64,000 nucleotides of DNA from Favolaschia claudopus. Its lineage: Eukaryota; Basidiomycota; Agaricomycetes; Agaricales; Mycenaceae. How positions within the stretch are numbered: position 1 is the first letter of the stretch; each line of letters begins with the position of its first letter. The notes under the pieces are model-generated. The model searched no databases. It was not told the DNA's origin and worked only from the letters and a program-made list of their open reading frames with translations. This document shows positions 1 to 11,757 of this stretch, in pieces. The stretch covers positions 558,001 to 622,000 of the forward strand of contig JAWWNJ010000089.1 in the NCBI GenBank assembly GCA_037176885.1. The letters run 5' to 3'. A program made the translations under genes and the position numbers.

Positions 1-305
1 TCTGCGGACATGTCGTCAGAGCGGCGAAATAGGGAAAGAGGATCTGAATGGACCTCCTCTGGAGATAACCATTTCCGAAATTCGGGGCTGCCAGGCGTGG
101 AAATTGCCAGCAATTTTTCTTGAAGTCCGGCCATATTGTTGGAGGCCAGACCGAAACGCAGAGTCAACATATGGTTGGCGGGTGTGGGACCTTGGTTGGC
201 GAACCCCGACGGAGCATTGGTGCGATGTTCGTGTAGAATGAGTGAGCTAGCGGAGACGGCTAGTGCGAAGGAAAGGAGAAGCAAGAGATTGAAGCGCCGA
301 GCCAT
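1..305 (-). CDS. Sedolisin-type (S53) serine protease, N-terminal part, cut by window edge
   Basis: The minus strand is open from an ATG at 305-303 to position 1 with no stop, about 101 residues. It begins with two arginines and a long leucine-rich hydrophobic stretch ending in Ala-Val-Ser-Ala, a clear secretion signal (about residues 1-20). After it comes a stretch of the pattern LTLRFGL...LQEKLLAIS.P.SPEFRKWLSPEEV, which matches the pro-kumamolisin activation domain of sedolisins and fungal tripeptidyl peptidases. These are secreted acid proteases that use a Ser-Glu-Asp triad. The catalytic domain lies outside the window, so activity and subclass cannot be judged. The start is the first ATG, directly before the signal peptide, and a TATA-like sequence lies about 60 bp upstream. 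Confidence 0.8.
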   Translation of the reverse strand, partial: MARRFNLLLLLSFALAVSASSLILHEHRTNAPSGFANQGPTPANHMLTLRFGLASNNMAGLQEKLLAISTPGSPEFRKWLSPEEVHSDPLSLFRRSDDMSA

Positions 306-362
306 TGATACGTTAGAAATGAGGGCGAGCAGGTACTGCCAGTGAGAGGCGAAGGCGTTGGG

Positions 363-370
363 TTTATAAA
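363..370 (-). promoter_or_regulatory. TATA-like box of the sedolisin gene
   Basis: TTTATAAA lies 58-65 bp upstream of the protease ATG, a plausible spacing for a fungal TATA element with a short leader. It is palindromic, so orientation is inferred from the gene. Confidence 0.4.
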
Positions 371-1199
371 GCGGTAGAAAAAATATAGTCGCTTGCTTGA
401 ACCTTTGAAGTGTCGGGCATACGGGCATTTGAGGTAGCAACCCTCAATAATAACCGACAATTTTGTATACCATCGAGTTTGATGCGTTGGTAAGTAACTG
501 ATATGGGTATCTGGATTCCGGCGATTGATTCGACCAAGATTCGACCGCATTAGTGAGATAATGAGAAGTACGACTTACTACAGTTGTGAGCATTTAAGTA
601 AGTATGTTGAACCGCTCAGCGCTTTCATGTATACCTAGACTCGAAGCAGGTAGAAGTCAAAAGTTTAGCAACATAGATATGCAGGCCGTCGAGAAGCTTG
701 CGACGTAAAGACGGGTGAATCTTGCGTCGATGGTGATGGTTCTCTGCAGGGAGGTGATGACAATCGTGCGAATACAACAAGAGCGGAGATCATCGGCCGA
801 CTTCGCCTTGTCACCAGCCAAGTCACCAACCATAAACGCGCAGGCAACTGAATCTGAATTCTCGTAGTGCTGAGCCTCAAGCTAGCGCTCTCTTCACTTT
901 TCGTGAATTCCGACGTTCTTAGCGACTAGCTAGAGCCGGGGGATAGCCGCCGAAAGCTACTGGACCAAACCCGACCAATGGATTATCATTCGAGGATATC
1001 GCGATGTAGTACGACGACACCGAATCGCAGCTGCGCACCATTCATCCAGCGTCATAACATTAGCGCCCTTTCCCTTTTTCATAACTCAATCCCGGCTGTC
1101 TGCATGCCGCTCGACTGCGTCTTTCGTCCCTCTACAAGTAGCACCATGTTTCTCATCCGGCAGGGACTTCACTCGCCATTCTGGGGCGTCGAAACACGA
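371..1199. other. Upstream region without a recognisable gene
   Basis: Only short, mutually overlapping reading frames without family motifs are present. This is probably the upstream region of the protease gene and then unannotated intergenic DNA. Confidence 0.4.
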
Positions 1200-3509
1200 T
1201 AACACTCCTTGGTGTTATGTCCGCCGCATTGGACGTACGTCACGGAGGCACGTACTATGTATATCGACGGCGGATCGGAGCGAGTAGGCAGATTTGCGGT
1301 GGCTTCACGGTGCGTTATGTCCAAACCCTTGTGCACCTTCGATTTTTGACTGAATGAACTGCTTTCATGTAGCCAGAGCTTACTTGACCATCCTATACCC
1401 TCCATCCCCCAGCCTCCCGCTTGACGACAGTCTTGTCGTCGCTCGAATCAAGGGTTAGGGTTAGAAATTGCGTCGACCCTAGACCACCATTTTCCGACCC
1501 GTCTGCGACAACCACAACCTATCGACCCTCGGCGGACGATGTGCAAGGATATCGCGCAGCTTCTCCTCTCACCGCTACCGCTTCGCCTTCGTCATCGTTG
1601 AGTTCGAGGACGACTTTTCCTCTTCGTCATCTGGCGGATATGACGAGACTACGCCGCCTCCACCCGAGTCCCACCTCAGCGCCAATTGTACCGGATTCAG
1701 CATAGGCGGTATGTGAAGTTTAGCGTCGGTAGCATAATTCGGCGACCCAGGTACGCATATCGTCGTTTCTGCTTTTCATCTGCTCACACGAGTCGTTTTC
1801 TCCCGTTCTAGCGTTCTGCCTACGCCGCCAGCGGCGATACATACGCTATCTCGCTTGCTCGCGGTCTGCGCTGGATCTTGGATTCATCATGCCACGTCTT
1901 TCTCGTTGGCGGCGCAGCGGTATTATCGTCAACTCCCGCCTCTGCCACTACTCTCGTTATACATCGACACTTCGCTTATATGTCTCTCCCTCTCCAACCC
2001 GCTCACTGGCGCCTTCCACGCATACCACTCGGTTCTCGAGTTTTCCCGCCCCGTCCTTATCCAACCCGTCGATATCCACTCCTCGCTCCGTGGTACTCCC
2101 CGCTGCCCCTACCCTGCGCCAACGCTCGTCTGTATCAATGTCGTATTACCGCTCACTTCGGGTCGGTCAATGTCGTCTCCATCGTTCTCGTCGGCATCAC
2201 ACGCCCTCGGACTCCATCTCGTCGTATCGCCGTCATCTCCATACGGCGACGGCGTCTCGGATTCATACTGCGATGGCGACGGCGGCAAACGGCGTGTGCC
2301 GCTGTTGTCATCGGCGCCGCCGCCGATGAAGATGAGGTGCTGATTGAGACGTATTCGTCTCGAATGCTGCTGCTCGGCTCGGCGTCGTGTCGTGTCGTGT
2401 CGTCTCCGACTTGGAGTACATTGTAGGGGACCTGCAGGAGGAACAGACAATGGAGGGGAGGTCGGCCGTTCTTCGGAGGAGAGGCAGGACGGTGCACTCT
2501 AATGCGCGGTACCTGAAGCTACGCACCGTGCGTCAGTCGGCAGAGCCTAAGCTCGGATTGGTTTCAGACTTCACGTCTCCCAATCTCCGTGCCTTTGCTT
2601 TCACCACAACCTCAAAGAACCGGATACGAGCGAGGGTATGGGTGCCCCCGCGATTCTTCCCCACCATCCCCTCCTCCACCATAAGTACTCCCCCCACGAT
2701 GCATCATCATCCGTCCTCCCTTGCCACTAACGCGCTTCCGACCTCGTCGGCGTTTCATCTCGTTTCGCGGGGTATCGTTAGGTCTTGACTCTTGAGAACG
2801 CAGGCAGGCGGAAGGGAGGATACGAGGGGGTGCAGGAGGAAGTGCAGGAATAGGAGGAGGAGTGGCAGGGGGAGAATAGGAGGAGGAGGGGCAGGGAGAA
2901 AGCAGGGGAGGAGTAGGAGGACGGCGGGGGAGGATGGAGACGATGTGGGTTCGCTGGAGGAGGGGGTAGGATGGGAGAGTGCGCGTCAGGGTGTATGATG
3001 AGGAGGAAGGGCGGTGGGGTGGGTAGGTCAGCCAACCGTGTATGACGTCTCAGCAGCCGTCCCAGCGTCAGTCCCCCGAGTCGTCTGCGGCTCCTCTATC
3101 CGTTTTGCTTACCTTCCTTTCAGGTCGCTTCCGTTTGTGAATTCACTACGATGTCGAAGCCGGGATGCGGGCGAGGTTTCTGCGATATTGATAACCACCT
3201 CGTCGCCTCCACCGCGGCACTCCCCAACGTCCGCGCCGGGAAGAGTCGTTACCTGCATGTGAGGCGTCGGGGGGAGGAGGACGGGGAGGAGAGATGGAGA
3301 AGATGAAGGTATGTGGGGTTCGCTGGGGGGAAGTAGGACGGGGTATCAAAGGCGCGTCGGGGTGGATGTTGGATGCAGGAGGAGGAGGAGGAGATGAGTG
3401 GGATGGAATGGAGAGAAACTTCCCCTCCTTGCCTCCTTGCCTTCGTTTCGAGCGCAGGCGTATTCCAGGCTAGACTCACACGCGTCATCGCCCGGACCCA
3501 GATGCGGTG
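1200..3509. repeat. GC-rich upstream block, copy A of a segmental duplication
   Basis: This non-coding tract is a diverged copy of about 13080-16040. Shared landmarks occur in the same order: a doubled TTAGGG followed by AAANTGCGTCG (1451 and 13220), the GCGTTCTGCCT block (1811 and 14440), the TTTTGCTTACNNTCC block followed by TTTGTGAATTC (3105 and 15645), and the GGGGTATCAAAGGCGCGTCGGGG block (about 3340 and 15869). Several overlapping Pro/Arg/Ser-rich open frames run through 1855-2530 on both strands, as expected of CG-rich low-complexity DNA. I do not consider them genes. The unit continues into the ARM-like gene at 9467. Confidence 0.65.
3501..3509. repeat. Target-site duplication (left) of the 5.5 kb insertion
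   Basis: The 9-mer GATGCGGTG occurs here and again at 9003-9011. Sequence outside the two copies joins into the arrangement seen uninterrupted in copy B at about 16040 (CCCAGATGC then GGCGAATACCC). Confidence 0.7.
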
Positions 3510-4424
3510 GACGGTTACGAAAGTAACTTGTCAAATCTTACTTCGCCTGCCAAAATGTACGTTACGTTACGTTTGGCTGGGAAAGCAAACTTTGAAAGTA
3601 AAAGTACAAGTAAAGTAAATTTAAGCAGCGTTAAGCAACTTCAAGTTACATAAAGTTACTTGAAGCAACACCAAGTAGCTTCGTATTTAGTCGTATTTGC
3701 GGCCTGTGCGGCGGGAATGGCTAAGAAATAGGCAAGAAATAGGTGTATTCTGCTGTAAAAGACGGCCGCCACGCGTCGGAGGAGCTGAGTTCTAGCCTTG
3801 ATTTAAGCTAAGAATTTTTCTTCTCTACCCAGGAAGTGCAACGAGCAAACTAGCTTGAAGACTCGCCTCGCCGCCGCTCCGCGGTCACGTGAAATATAAA
3901 CTTGTGACATCTGACCATCTCGTCTTCTCTTTCTTCTTCTCTGCATTCTCTTCGTCTCGCCCACACGCCAAAGGGTGGTCTATCCGTTATTCTTAAGGCT
4001 ATATGGGGCTTCTTCCTCCCTCCTTTGCCGCCACAGGAGTCCACACCCCATCAACAACCACGAAAATACCGAAAGAAATACCCGCGCACTTTAGAGTCTG
4101 AGTCATCCCATCTCCGCTCTCAGCGAGGGACGGGTACAACTAATAATATTAACTCATACAGTCAGAACTATAGCCGTGGCTATCTTGAGCGCTACATTAT
4201 CTTCCGCCTCTACAGCGAGCCCCCACCAAGTTCGAATGATCGTAGGATTCAGCCGATAGGTTGAAGTTCGTAGGATTCCAATCTGGGCATGTATTCTTCG
4301 TAGGATTACACAAATAGACATCCATAACAGGACGCAGTGCAAAGACATGGATGGTTTGCTTGCCGGCGGCATAGGTACCTCATTGAACTTCCACCAAATA
4401 CAGACAAATACAGCTCCGTCTCAC

Positions 4425-5226
4425 AGCTTTTGACATTTCGCCCCAACCTGTCAAACCAGATTAGGCAACTCGCGTGCTTTATTTGTTCCCATTGTCTCGA
4501 GCTGAACCAGCTCAACTCGACTCGGCTCCTGTGGCTTTGCACGTTGTTTGTGCCACAATGTTTCTTTGCCCGCTACCACCACGACCTCCCTGCTCCGGTG
4601 TTGCTCCCGCCCTCTCCCTGTCGTCTCCTCGTCGTCCGACGGCCCCAATCTCCTTGCCGACCCGGAGGCCCCCACCATCTGACCATCAATGACCATCAGA
4701 TGCAACGGAAAGAGAGTTCCGAAGCAACAGGGCTCGCGTTTAAGTACCAACTGCTGTGAGTTTTCTTGACTATCTGTCCTCCCCCGTGCGCCGTCCTGCC
4801 GCCTTCTCCTCGCGTCCGCGCCACCCACATGCACACGCCGACGGGTTGCTAAGGTGGCAAGCCGCAAACATTGCTCTTTAACTGCCTTTTAGCTACTTTC
4901 CTCGTAGTTACTTCTGTATTCTCTTCATAATACCACTCAAATACATCACTCTCCACTATTTTCCGCCCCAGAATCGATCTCATTTAGGCTTGGAAAATCA
5001 ATCATCATTTTCCTACAGACTGTGATGGAAAATGCCACCAAAATGAACACTCAGTTGGAAATTCCGAGTGGCTGACTAGACTTGTAAATATTGCCCTTTG
5101 CCACCTTGCCACTGAACTGAGCGAAACGAGCGGTTCGTCCACTTATTACTGAATTTAGGCATTGAGCAAACAAGGCACGCGAGTTGCCTAATCCGGTTTG
5201 ACGTGTTTGGGGCGAAAAGTAGCCAA
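4425..5226. mobile_element. 802-bp MITE-like element with 11-bp target duplication
   Basis: The 11-mer CTCCGTCTCAC flanks it exactly at 4414-4424 and 5227-5237. About 60 bp at each end form an inverted repeat centred on TTTCGCCCCAA...GTCAAACCNGATTAGGC and ACTCGCGTGC, at roughly 85% identity by eye. TIR length and an 11-bp duplication suggest a Mutator-like MITE. It has no coding capacity and is nested inside the larger insertion. Confidence 0.6.
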
Positions 5227-5400
5227 CTCCGTCTCACCCACAAGAAAGAATTGATGGCTTCAGGTCAAGATTTTTTTATGTTTCCGAGGTATCTGAAGGT
5301 ACATTACTATGCTTAAAAGCATCAGAAAGGCTTGCGCAGCCGCGCCGCGCAAGCTGTGAGCTGTTAAGTGACTTGAGTTCGAATTGCTACAGTTCGTTGA

Positions 5401-6985
5401 GTTCAACTTGATCTTGTGTGGAATATCAGTATCAGGCTAGTAGAGGTACTCCTCGATAGTTCTGTCTATCCCCAAATCTATATCTACTTGTCATTGAATT
5501 GACTTTAGGATCTGTGAGGATAAGTAAGGTTTCAACTTTGGATTGGCGGACCGTCCAAGAAGACGAAACAAGTCAGGTCGAGGTGAAATGCAGAGAATTG
5601 AGTTAAACACATACCTTGGTTTGAGCGGAGTTGGGTGGGATACGGTCGAGTTAGAGTTGGCGCGACGAATGGAAACAAATTAGCTGTAAATGTAATTGAA
5701 TTATTAGATGAAATGAACGCAAACGAAACAAATACTACTCACCTCCCGAATTCAGATTCAACTCGCAAATTTGATTCAAGACGGCGTTGTATCGTACTTG
5801 TGGAATTGAACTAGATTGAATTGAAGTCTTCATCGTCGAAATAAGGCAGGTGCCTCATCCACCCTAAGACTTATATGAGCGAAAGAATGAATGGGAAGAA
5901 ACTGAACTCGACTCACCCACAAAGTACTTGAATTGAACAAGTTGAACTTGAATGAATAAAGATTGAAGAGTTGGATACCACAAGATGTGACGACTCTTGC
6001 AAAAGGTTAAGGTCAGCCTCGAGTCGAGGCAATATGTAGTTGGTTAGTTAAGCAGTTGAATAGACTACTTAGAAGCAAGGATTCAAACATACCTTGCCAA
6101 TTGAAACACGCGTGCGGATTGTCTCCTCTCGATTCTATAACTACTGTAATTTGAACTCAGTCAGCATTACTATTCGAGTCAACCCAGCATTTGAAATTGA
6201 ATTCAAACCCAGCAAACCTGCCTTGCATAATCTCGGCGGCGTTCAAACGGGAGTTGACCTTGAAATCAAACGGGCGTAGGTGGTTCCGGCCTCTAGAGAG
6301 AGAGATCGAATGGTGAAGTCAGTATCAGTACTTTGCCTTCGCGGCAAATTATTGAAGTTGAATCGGAGTAAGTAACAATATGAACGCACCTGAGGGTGAG
6401 GTTAGTAAAGGAAGGAGTAAGGAAATTGAAGGTTTGAGTGCGCACTGGTAGAGTTTTCGGTATTGAATTGAAGTATAATGAACCAATGGAGCTAGAATTG
6501 TATAGTTAGCGTAATAGGATGTATAGGTAACGAGTTGCGCACCTAAACGAAGCGTAATCGCACTAATTCAATCACAATCAACCCGTTTGACCAAAATTTG
6601 AAGCCAATTTGAATCTGAGCGCAGGGACACTTCAAAATCTTGAAGGAAAATTCAAAGCGACCAATAGAACATTATTCCAACTCAGTCGAGTCAGTGAACG
6701 AAGAAAGAATTGGAGAAACGCACTGCCCGAGAAGCCCGACATGCGAACTTAAAGCAAAGATTGAACTGAATACTGGAAGACAAGGTCAGATAACAAGTTA
6801 TAGTTGAATAGGTGATGCCTTCAAGTAGGCTATCCTAGAAATCAGCTTGAAATCAAGAGAGGCAATGTTTGACTGGAGAGACTGACTTGCTTAGAGTATG
6901 GAACACTCTATGCGCAGTCGCTGTTCGTGAATCAACGTTAGACTCGCAGGGAGACTGAAAGTCAAATTCAACTTCAAATCACGGT
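5401..6985. repeat. AT-rich tract packed with TTGAA/TTCAA
   Basis: By hand I count about 40 copies of the pentamer TTGAA or its complement in 1.6 kb, against roughly 3-6 expected. Dense runs lie at 5800-5975 and 6150-6280. No gene is visible. The tract lies inside the 3510-9002 insertion and may be the remnant of a further element. Confidence 0.55.
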
Positions 6986-7825
6986 TCCACCGTGGTGGAC
7001 TTGTTGTCAGCTTGGGAGATGGCTTCGCGTGGCGATCAATATAGGCATCCATCCAGGAGACGAGTCCCTCATCAAACCGCACATCCAAGATCTTACCTTG
7101 ACTCTATTCCCATATGATCCAGACTCGAAGACCCCTCACACGATGAACTCACGTCGCTGGTTTCAAACTGTTGCCCAGTACTTTTTCAACTCCTCATCTT
7201 ACTCATTTATTTGGTGGCCAAGCAATGATACCCTGATATACTTCCCTCTCTTGTTGGTTTACCTCCGAAGAGCGGCGTGCTCTGCCCTTCAAGGACCCTC
7301 CCAGTGCAAAGGCTGGGAATATAGTTCGGAATATCACCACTCCTGAACTCGTTTTGAACACGCCCGCACACAAGCACCCGGGGAGAGTATTTCACATGAT
7401 TCCACCGAGATGAAACTTTGCTTTTCAGTGTTCATGCTCTGCACAGGGTCATATTCCCTCCACCTTTGACTTGGCAAGTGCCTTCAATGGAAATGGCCAT
7501 GAATATGTCTGACAATTGTCAGAATTACCCAGACTATATAGCTATTTGACCAGTTCACCAACAAAGAAGTAGATACACACACATTCATTCAAGAATCAAC
7601 CTAGACTACTCACTCTCCATTATAGAATGCATTCACTCTTCGTTTGAGCACTATAGTTCCAGCTTTTTAGCACTGAGAGTTATACATGACCGAAGTTGAA
7701 CCGTGAGATAGCAAAAATTAAAGTCCGCACACTTTTGCCAAGGGAGTCAGGGAAGTACTAGAAATGAATTAGTATGCAATAGAGTAGGCTCAGTCATGTA
7801 TACGTACTAATTTCAATTCATTAAT

Positions 7826-8310
7826 CACTGTTACTTGCTCAAATGGCGCATTTACTTGCTTACTTGGCTGTAATTGATGCCATCTGATGGCAAAAGTTAC
7901 TTTTGCCGGAGTACTTGGGCGGCAAGTAAAGCAAAGTACAAGTAAAGTATGGCAAAGTAAGGTAGATACACTGCTTCTACCTTCAATTCAGCTACCCCCA
8001 GCTACTTCTCGACTGCAAACAGTGCTTCAAACGGTTGCACATCAGTGCATGAGCCTTGAGAAATACTTAGACATGCTTTGCTGCTGCCAGTAACGGTCAC
8101 CGAAGCTATCAGAACAATACAAGAGACTATATAGCGTACTTAGCATGACTTCATAGTCAATTATGGCTGAGAAGTTACAGTTACTTGCATTTACTTGCGT
8201 ACTTGGCGGTAATTGATGCCATCTGATGGCAAAAGTAACTTTGGCTGATGGACTTAGGCGGGTAAGTAAAGTAAAGTACAAGTAATCTGAAGTAAAGTAA
8301 CACAAGTTAA
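7826..8310. repeat. Pair of direct repeats, each centred on the palindrome GCCATCTGATGGC
   Basis: The stretches 7826-7970 and 8175-8310 share a TTTACTTGC block, TACTTGGCNGTAATTGATGCC, the 13-bp palindrome and a following AAGTAAAG-rich segment. The motif content equals that of the ends of the 5.5 kb element, so these are probably internal deletion derivatives or nested relatives of it. Confidence 0.5.
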
Positions 8311-9466
8311 AGCTACTTTGCGCTAATCCGTCGCATCAAAGTACCCCAAAGTACTATTTAACTGTAAGAAGCACTTCAAAAGGCTGCGAAGTAATACTTG
8401 CCGCTGTTCGGATAGAAGTCAGCGCTGAAATGCCATACACATACGCACAGCAGATGCAGTAAGCTCAGAGTGTACTTGAGAGTAATATCTCAGAGCTTTA
8501 TTGGCTCTTTAGCTTGCATCTTGTGTCTGAAACACGGTACCTGCGGGTCAAGGTTGAAGATTTCCGGATTTGGTAATTGACTGGTTGAACCCGTATGAGT
8601 TCAGATCGACACAAAAAGCGATCAAACGGGATAAATCAAAGTTCAATCACTTCTCAGAGGTAGATTCTTAGCTCCGATCCCACACATTAAGTCAAATACT
8701 CACCGCCAAGGTGGTCGAGGACAGGAGGATAGGTGTCGTAGTATTAGTCATAAAAAGTGAGCACAAAGTCGTGAAGACACATTATATTCCTCAATAGGAG
8801 CTACTAATACCTTATAACTGACCTATAATGTCTTTTTGTGCCTTCATATCATAAGCCTAGAAGTACAAGTAAGTTGAAGTAACTTTCGCCAAGCGTGGGA
8901 AAAGTACATCAAAGTAAAGTAAAGTAACGCAACGTACGCCCAGCCAAAATAAGCGGCCATCAAAGTACAAGTACGCACCTCAAAGTTACTTTTTGCGGTC
9001 TCGATGCGGTGAATACCCCCTAGCTTGAAATAGATTTCGATGTCGTGGATGAAGAGCTTTGCGCAGCATGTAGCTGTATGTGCTCTCGGGTTCTCTTTCT
9101 TCCGACTCGGTAACCATTCTCTTTCTAGACCATGATAGTGATCCGTCGCTGAGACCCTCAAGAACAGTCAATCTCCGAGTTCACGATGAAAGTTTCGTTC
9201 TCGTTTACCAACAACCGCAGGTGAGACCGTGTACTAGTCTCAAGAGCATATTGTTGCAAGCAACCTTTCCAAGATACTACGCCGGGTTGAAGAGTGCTAT
9301 CCTGGCCAAGTATCATTTCCCACTGGTCTAAAATTACTGATTCCCAGACTATCGAACTGCGGTTGGGCTGCGGTCCGTGCGTGCAAAGCTGTCAAAGTGA
9401 CAGATGATAAATCGAGCCTTTCGCAGTGACTCACAAGGATCTCCTCCCTGTTTTCGTCATCTAGCC

Positions 9467-11757
9467 ATGCTCTCGCTCCGCTTTCAAGAGTCATCCCCCA
9501 GTTTGCTGAGCTACTGGTCGGATAACATGTCTGTGGGGCCGAACCTCCCCCTTCATACCCTTAGCAAGCCAGCGATACGGTACCTGTACCAATCACAGGT
9601 TAAAAAATTCATCAAAGCAAACGAGAATCGCCCACTTTCCGAGGAAATGGTGGCAATATTCGAAAGTTATCTTGGGTATGTGTGTGTTGCCGTTCCAGCG
9701 ATCCTTTCTCTTTGAATATTGTAGGTACAAATACATATCTTCCGCCACGAAGTGTATGATCGCAGATCATCTCCTTGAGAGGCTGGAATCATTGGGAGCT
9801 CACGACTGTTTAAGCGCAAAGGAAATGGTCTGTCGGTATTCACCCAGTCTCGTGGAAGCTCTGGACTCTCCCTTCAATAGTCCACTCAGTCGTTCGGTAC
9901 ATCCTTTCCGTGGCATCGCCGCCAGCAAGTTGGAAGATTGGGTTATGGAAACTCAGACCGACCTCTTGGAGGCTCTGAAATACTGCTCGTAACGCCTGAA
10001 TTCCGTGGTGTCAACACACTCTGACTGTTTTCAGCTTCGCATACCGACACTGTCTTCCGGCCTATGATCAGGAAAGCCTCGTGTATCAAATTGCAAAGAG
10101 GTTTCGCCTCCTTTCAGATGACAGCCTACTTTCATTCATGAACAGTGGTCTTTCACTCATACTGAACATCCACGACTCTTCCGCACGTAGTGTGGTGTTC
10201 GCGGCTATTTTTGAACGTGCATCGGTTGAAGATTCGCCTCCTGAGATACAAGCCGTTACTCTGGATATATTCACTTCATACGTAGGGTAAGGGAATAATA
10301 TTCAGTTTGCATTGCCTGTAAGCTCACCATGACCAGTAGAAGTGGTCCTGATTTTTCCAGACAGCTGCTCGAGGTGGTTGCATTAGCTGGATCCAATGGC
10401 CGGACAAGGATTTCGATAATGAAATCACTCGCAGTCGACCAAAATCTCGTACCAGATCTACTTCAAAATGCTGCATGTGTATATGAAGTGTGTGTGGCAT
10501 TGGAAAAACTTGCTCAAACACAGGCCGCTTCAGTCATCATGATAGACCTGAAGTTACATGTCTTTCTAGTCAAACTGCTATTGTACGTGCCCCGTAATAA
10601 TACTATGTGGTTCGTGGGACCTGAACTTTGTCCAGAGATACAACCCCCACCTTTTCAAGCTCTAGATGTGCAGCCCTCCGAGTTCTTTCCGAGATTTGTG
10701 CCTGGTCAGACGGCGCCGAAGCTGTTGTATTCCAGATTAGCATGCTCATGGCATTCGAGAAGCTTCTCGGGTGGAAGGAGACCGAGACCGTTGCGACGTG
10801 TCAATTGCTGCAGGCCATTGCGCATCACAAATCAACATATCATTCAATTCTCTCAACTAAACTGATCAAACAGCTTTCTCGGCTTTTGAGGTGTGAATGT
10901 GTTATTACTACCTAAGTATATTACTCATGAAACCCCAAATTGATTTGTTTCAGAGATACCACACCCGCCATTTTTCAACGTGCGAGCCTCCAAGTTCTTC
11001 ACAAGTTTTGCATCTGGCCAGAAGGCGCCGAAACTGTCGCATTGAAGAGTGATGTGCTCCGGACAGCCAAGAAGCTTCTCGAGTCGACGGACACCTCTTT
11101 CGAGGCGTGTTATTGGTTAAAGGTCATCGCACACCACAAATCAACATATCATGCAATTCTCTCTGCTGACCTTATCGAACCGCTTCTTGGGCTTTTGAAG
11201 TGTGTTATTGTTTAATTAGCCAAGTCTCCAGACACTAATCGCTGCTAACTCGTACTAACAGTGAAGACGGATCCAAAAAATCTCACAATGAGATGTCTGC
11301 GTCCATTGGGGTCCTGAGGAATGTTGCAACATGGGCAGATGGAGCACAAGCCATAGCCCGGTTTATAATTCCTGTTCTGCGTCACGAAACTCATCTCCAG
11401 CACCTGTCCAGTGCACAGAAATTCCTTCTCCACCTTGCCAGGAGCCGCGCTCCAACAGATGTCCGCTTGAATAGAAGAATTTCCCGGGCCTTATTTCGGT
11501 ATTTCCTCGCGGTAGCATATGGTCCTAATGACCTCGTGAAGGCGGCATTCGCGTTGAGGGCACTTTGCCTGATGCCGAACTGCTGGAAGGTTGTTGGTTT
11601 CACCGGAATTCTGGACTGCCTCGCAGAGTCAGTACAGCTTCATGATCATGTGGCCAACAAATGCATTATCTCGATGATTCAACTTGTCCAACGAAATAAA
11701 CAGCAGTCTGGGTCTAGGTCTATAGGAGTCGTTAGAAAAGATCTCCGGGATACATAA
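9467..11757 (+). CDS. ARM-like repeat protein, paralogue A (7 exons, intact)
   Basis: Exons by eye: 9467-9675, 9725-9988, 10035-10286, 10361-10582, 10636-10890, 10954-11199 and 11262-11757, giving 647 residues. All internal introns lie in phase 2 and are 46-74 bp long. The N-terminus (SLLSYWSDNMSVGPNLPLHT) is shared with two paralogues in this window. Exons 5 and 6 each encode one roughly 83-residue unit with hallmarks LRVL.(Q/E)IC.W..GAE.V and HKSTYHAILS...LI, which looks like two ARM/HEAT-type helical repeats; the ARM label is inference from pattern. The last exon is a separate alpha-helical domain with RALCLMPNCW. The upstream frame extends to an ATG at 9404, but paralogue B starts at the position equal to 9467, so I chose that. 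Function is unknown; a cytosolic or nuclear scaffold is the usual role of ARM proteins. Confidence 0.75.

Larger units (their letters stand above)
3510..9002. mobile_element. 5.5 kb TIR-type DNA transposon, non-autonomous or decayed, with nested insertions
   Basis: This block is absent from the paralogous copy B, which acts as an empty site, and it is flanked by the 9-bp direct repeat GATGCGGTG. The two ends are imperfect inverted repeats: both contain AAAGTAACTT near the tip and a CGTACGTTRCGTTAC-like block further in. The subterminal regions are packed with AAGTAAAGTACAAGTAAAG-type motifs. A 9-bp duplication fits Mutator-like elements; an 8-bp duplication, as in hAT or KDZ elements, is possible if one terminal base is shared. 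No open frame above about 140 codons and no transposase motif is visible, so it is non-autonomous or badly decayed. At least one smaller element and an internal repeat pair are nested in it. Confidence 0.65.

Noticed and set aside
1855..2530. Overlapping 110-180-codon frames on both strands
   Set aside because: Pro/Arg/Ser/His low-complexity translations of CG-rich DNA with up to five frames open at once. No motif, and the duplicated copy at 14400-15250 does not keep the same frames.
3510..9002. Treating this block as a decayed LTR retrotransposon
   Set aside because: No direct terminal repeats, gag/pol traces, PBS or PPT; the ends are inverted repeats with a 9-bp duplication.
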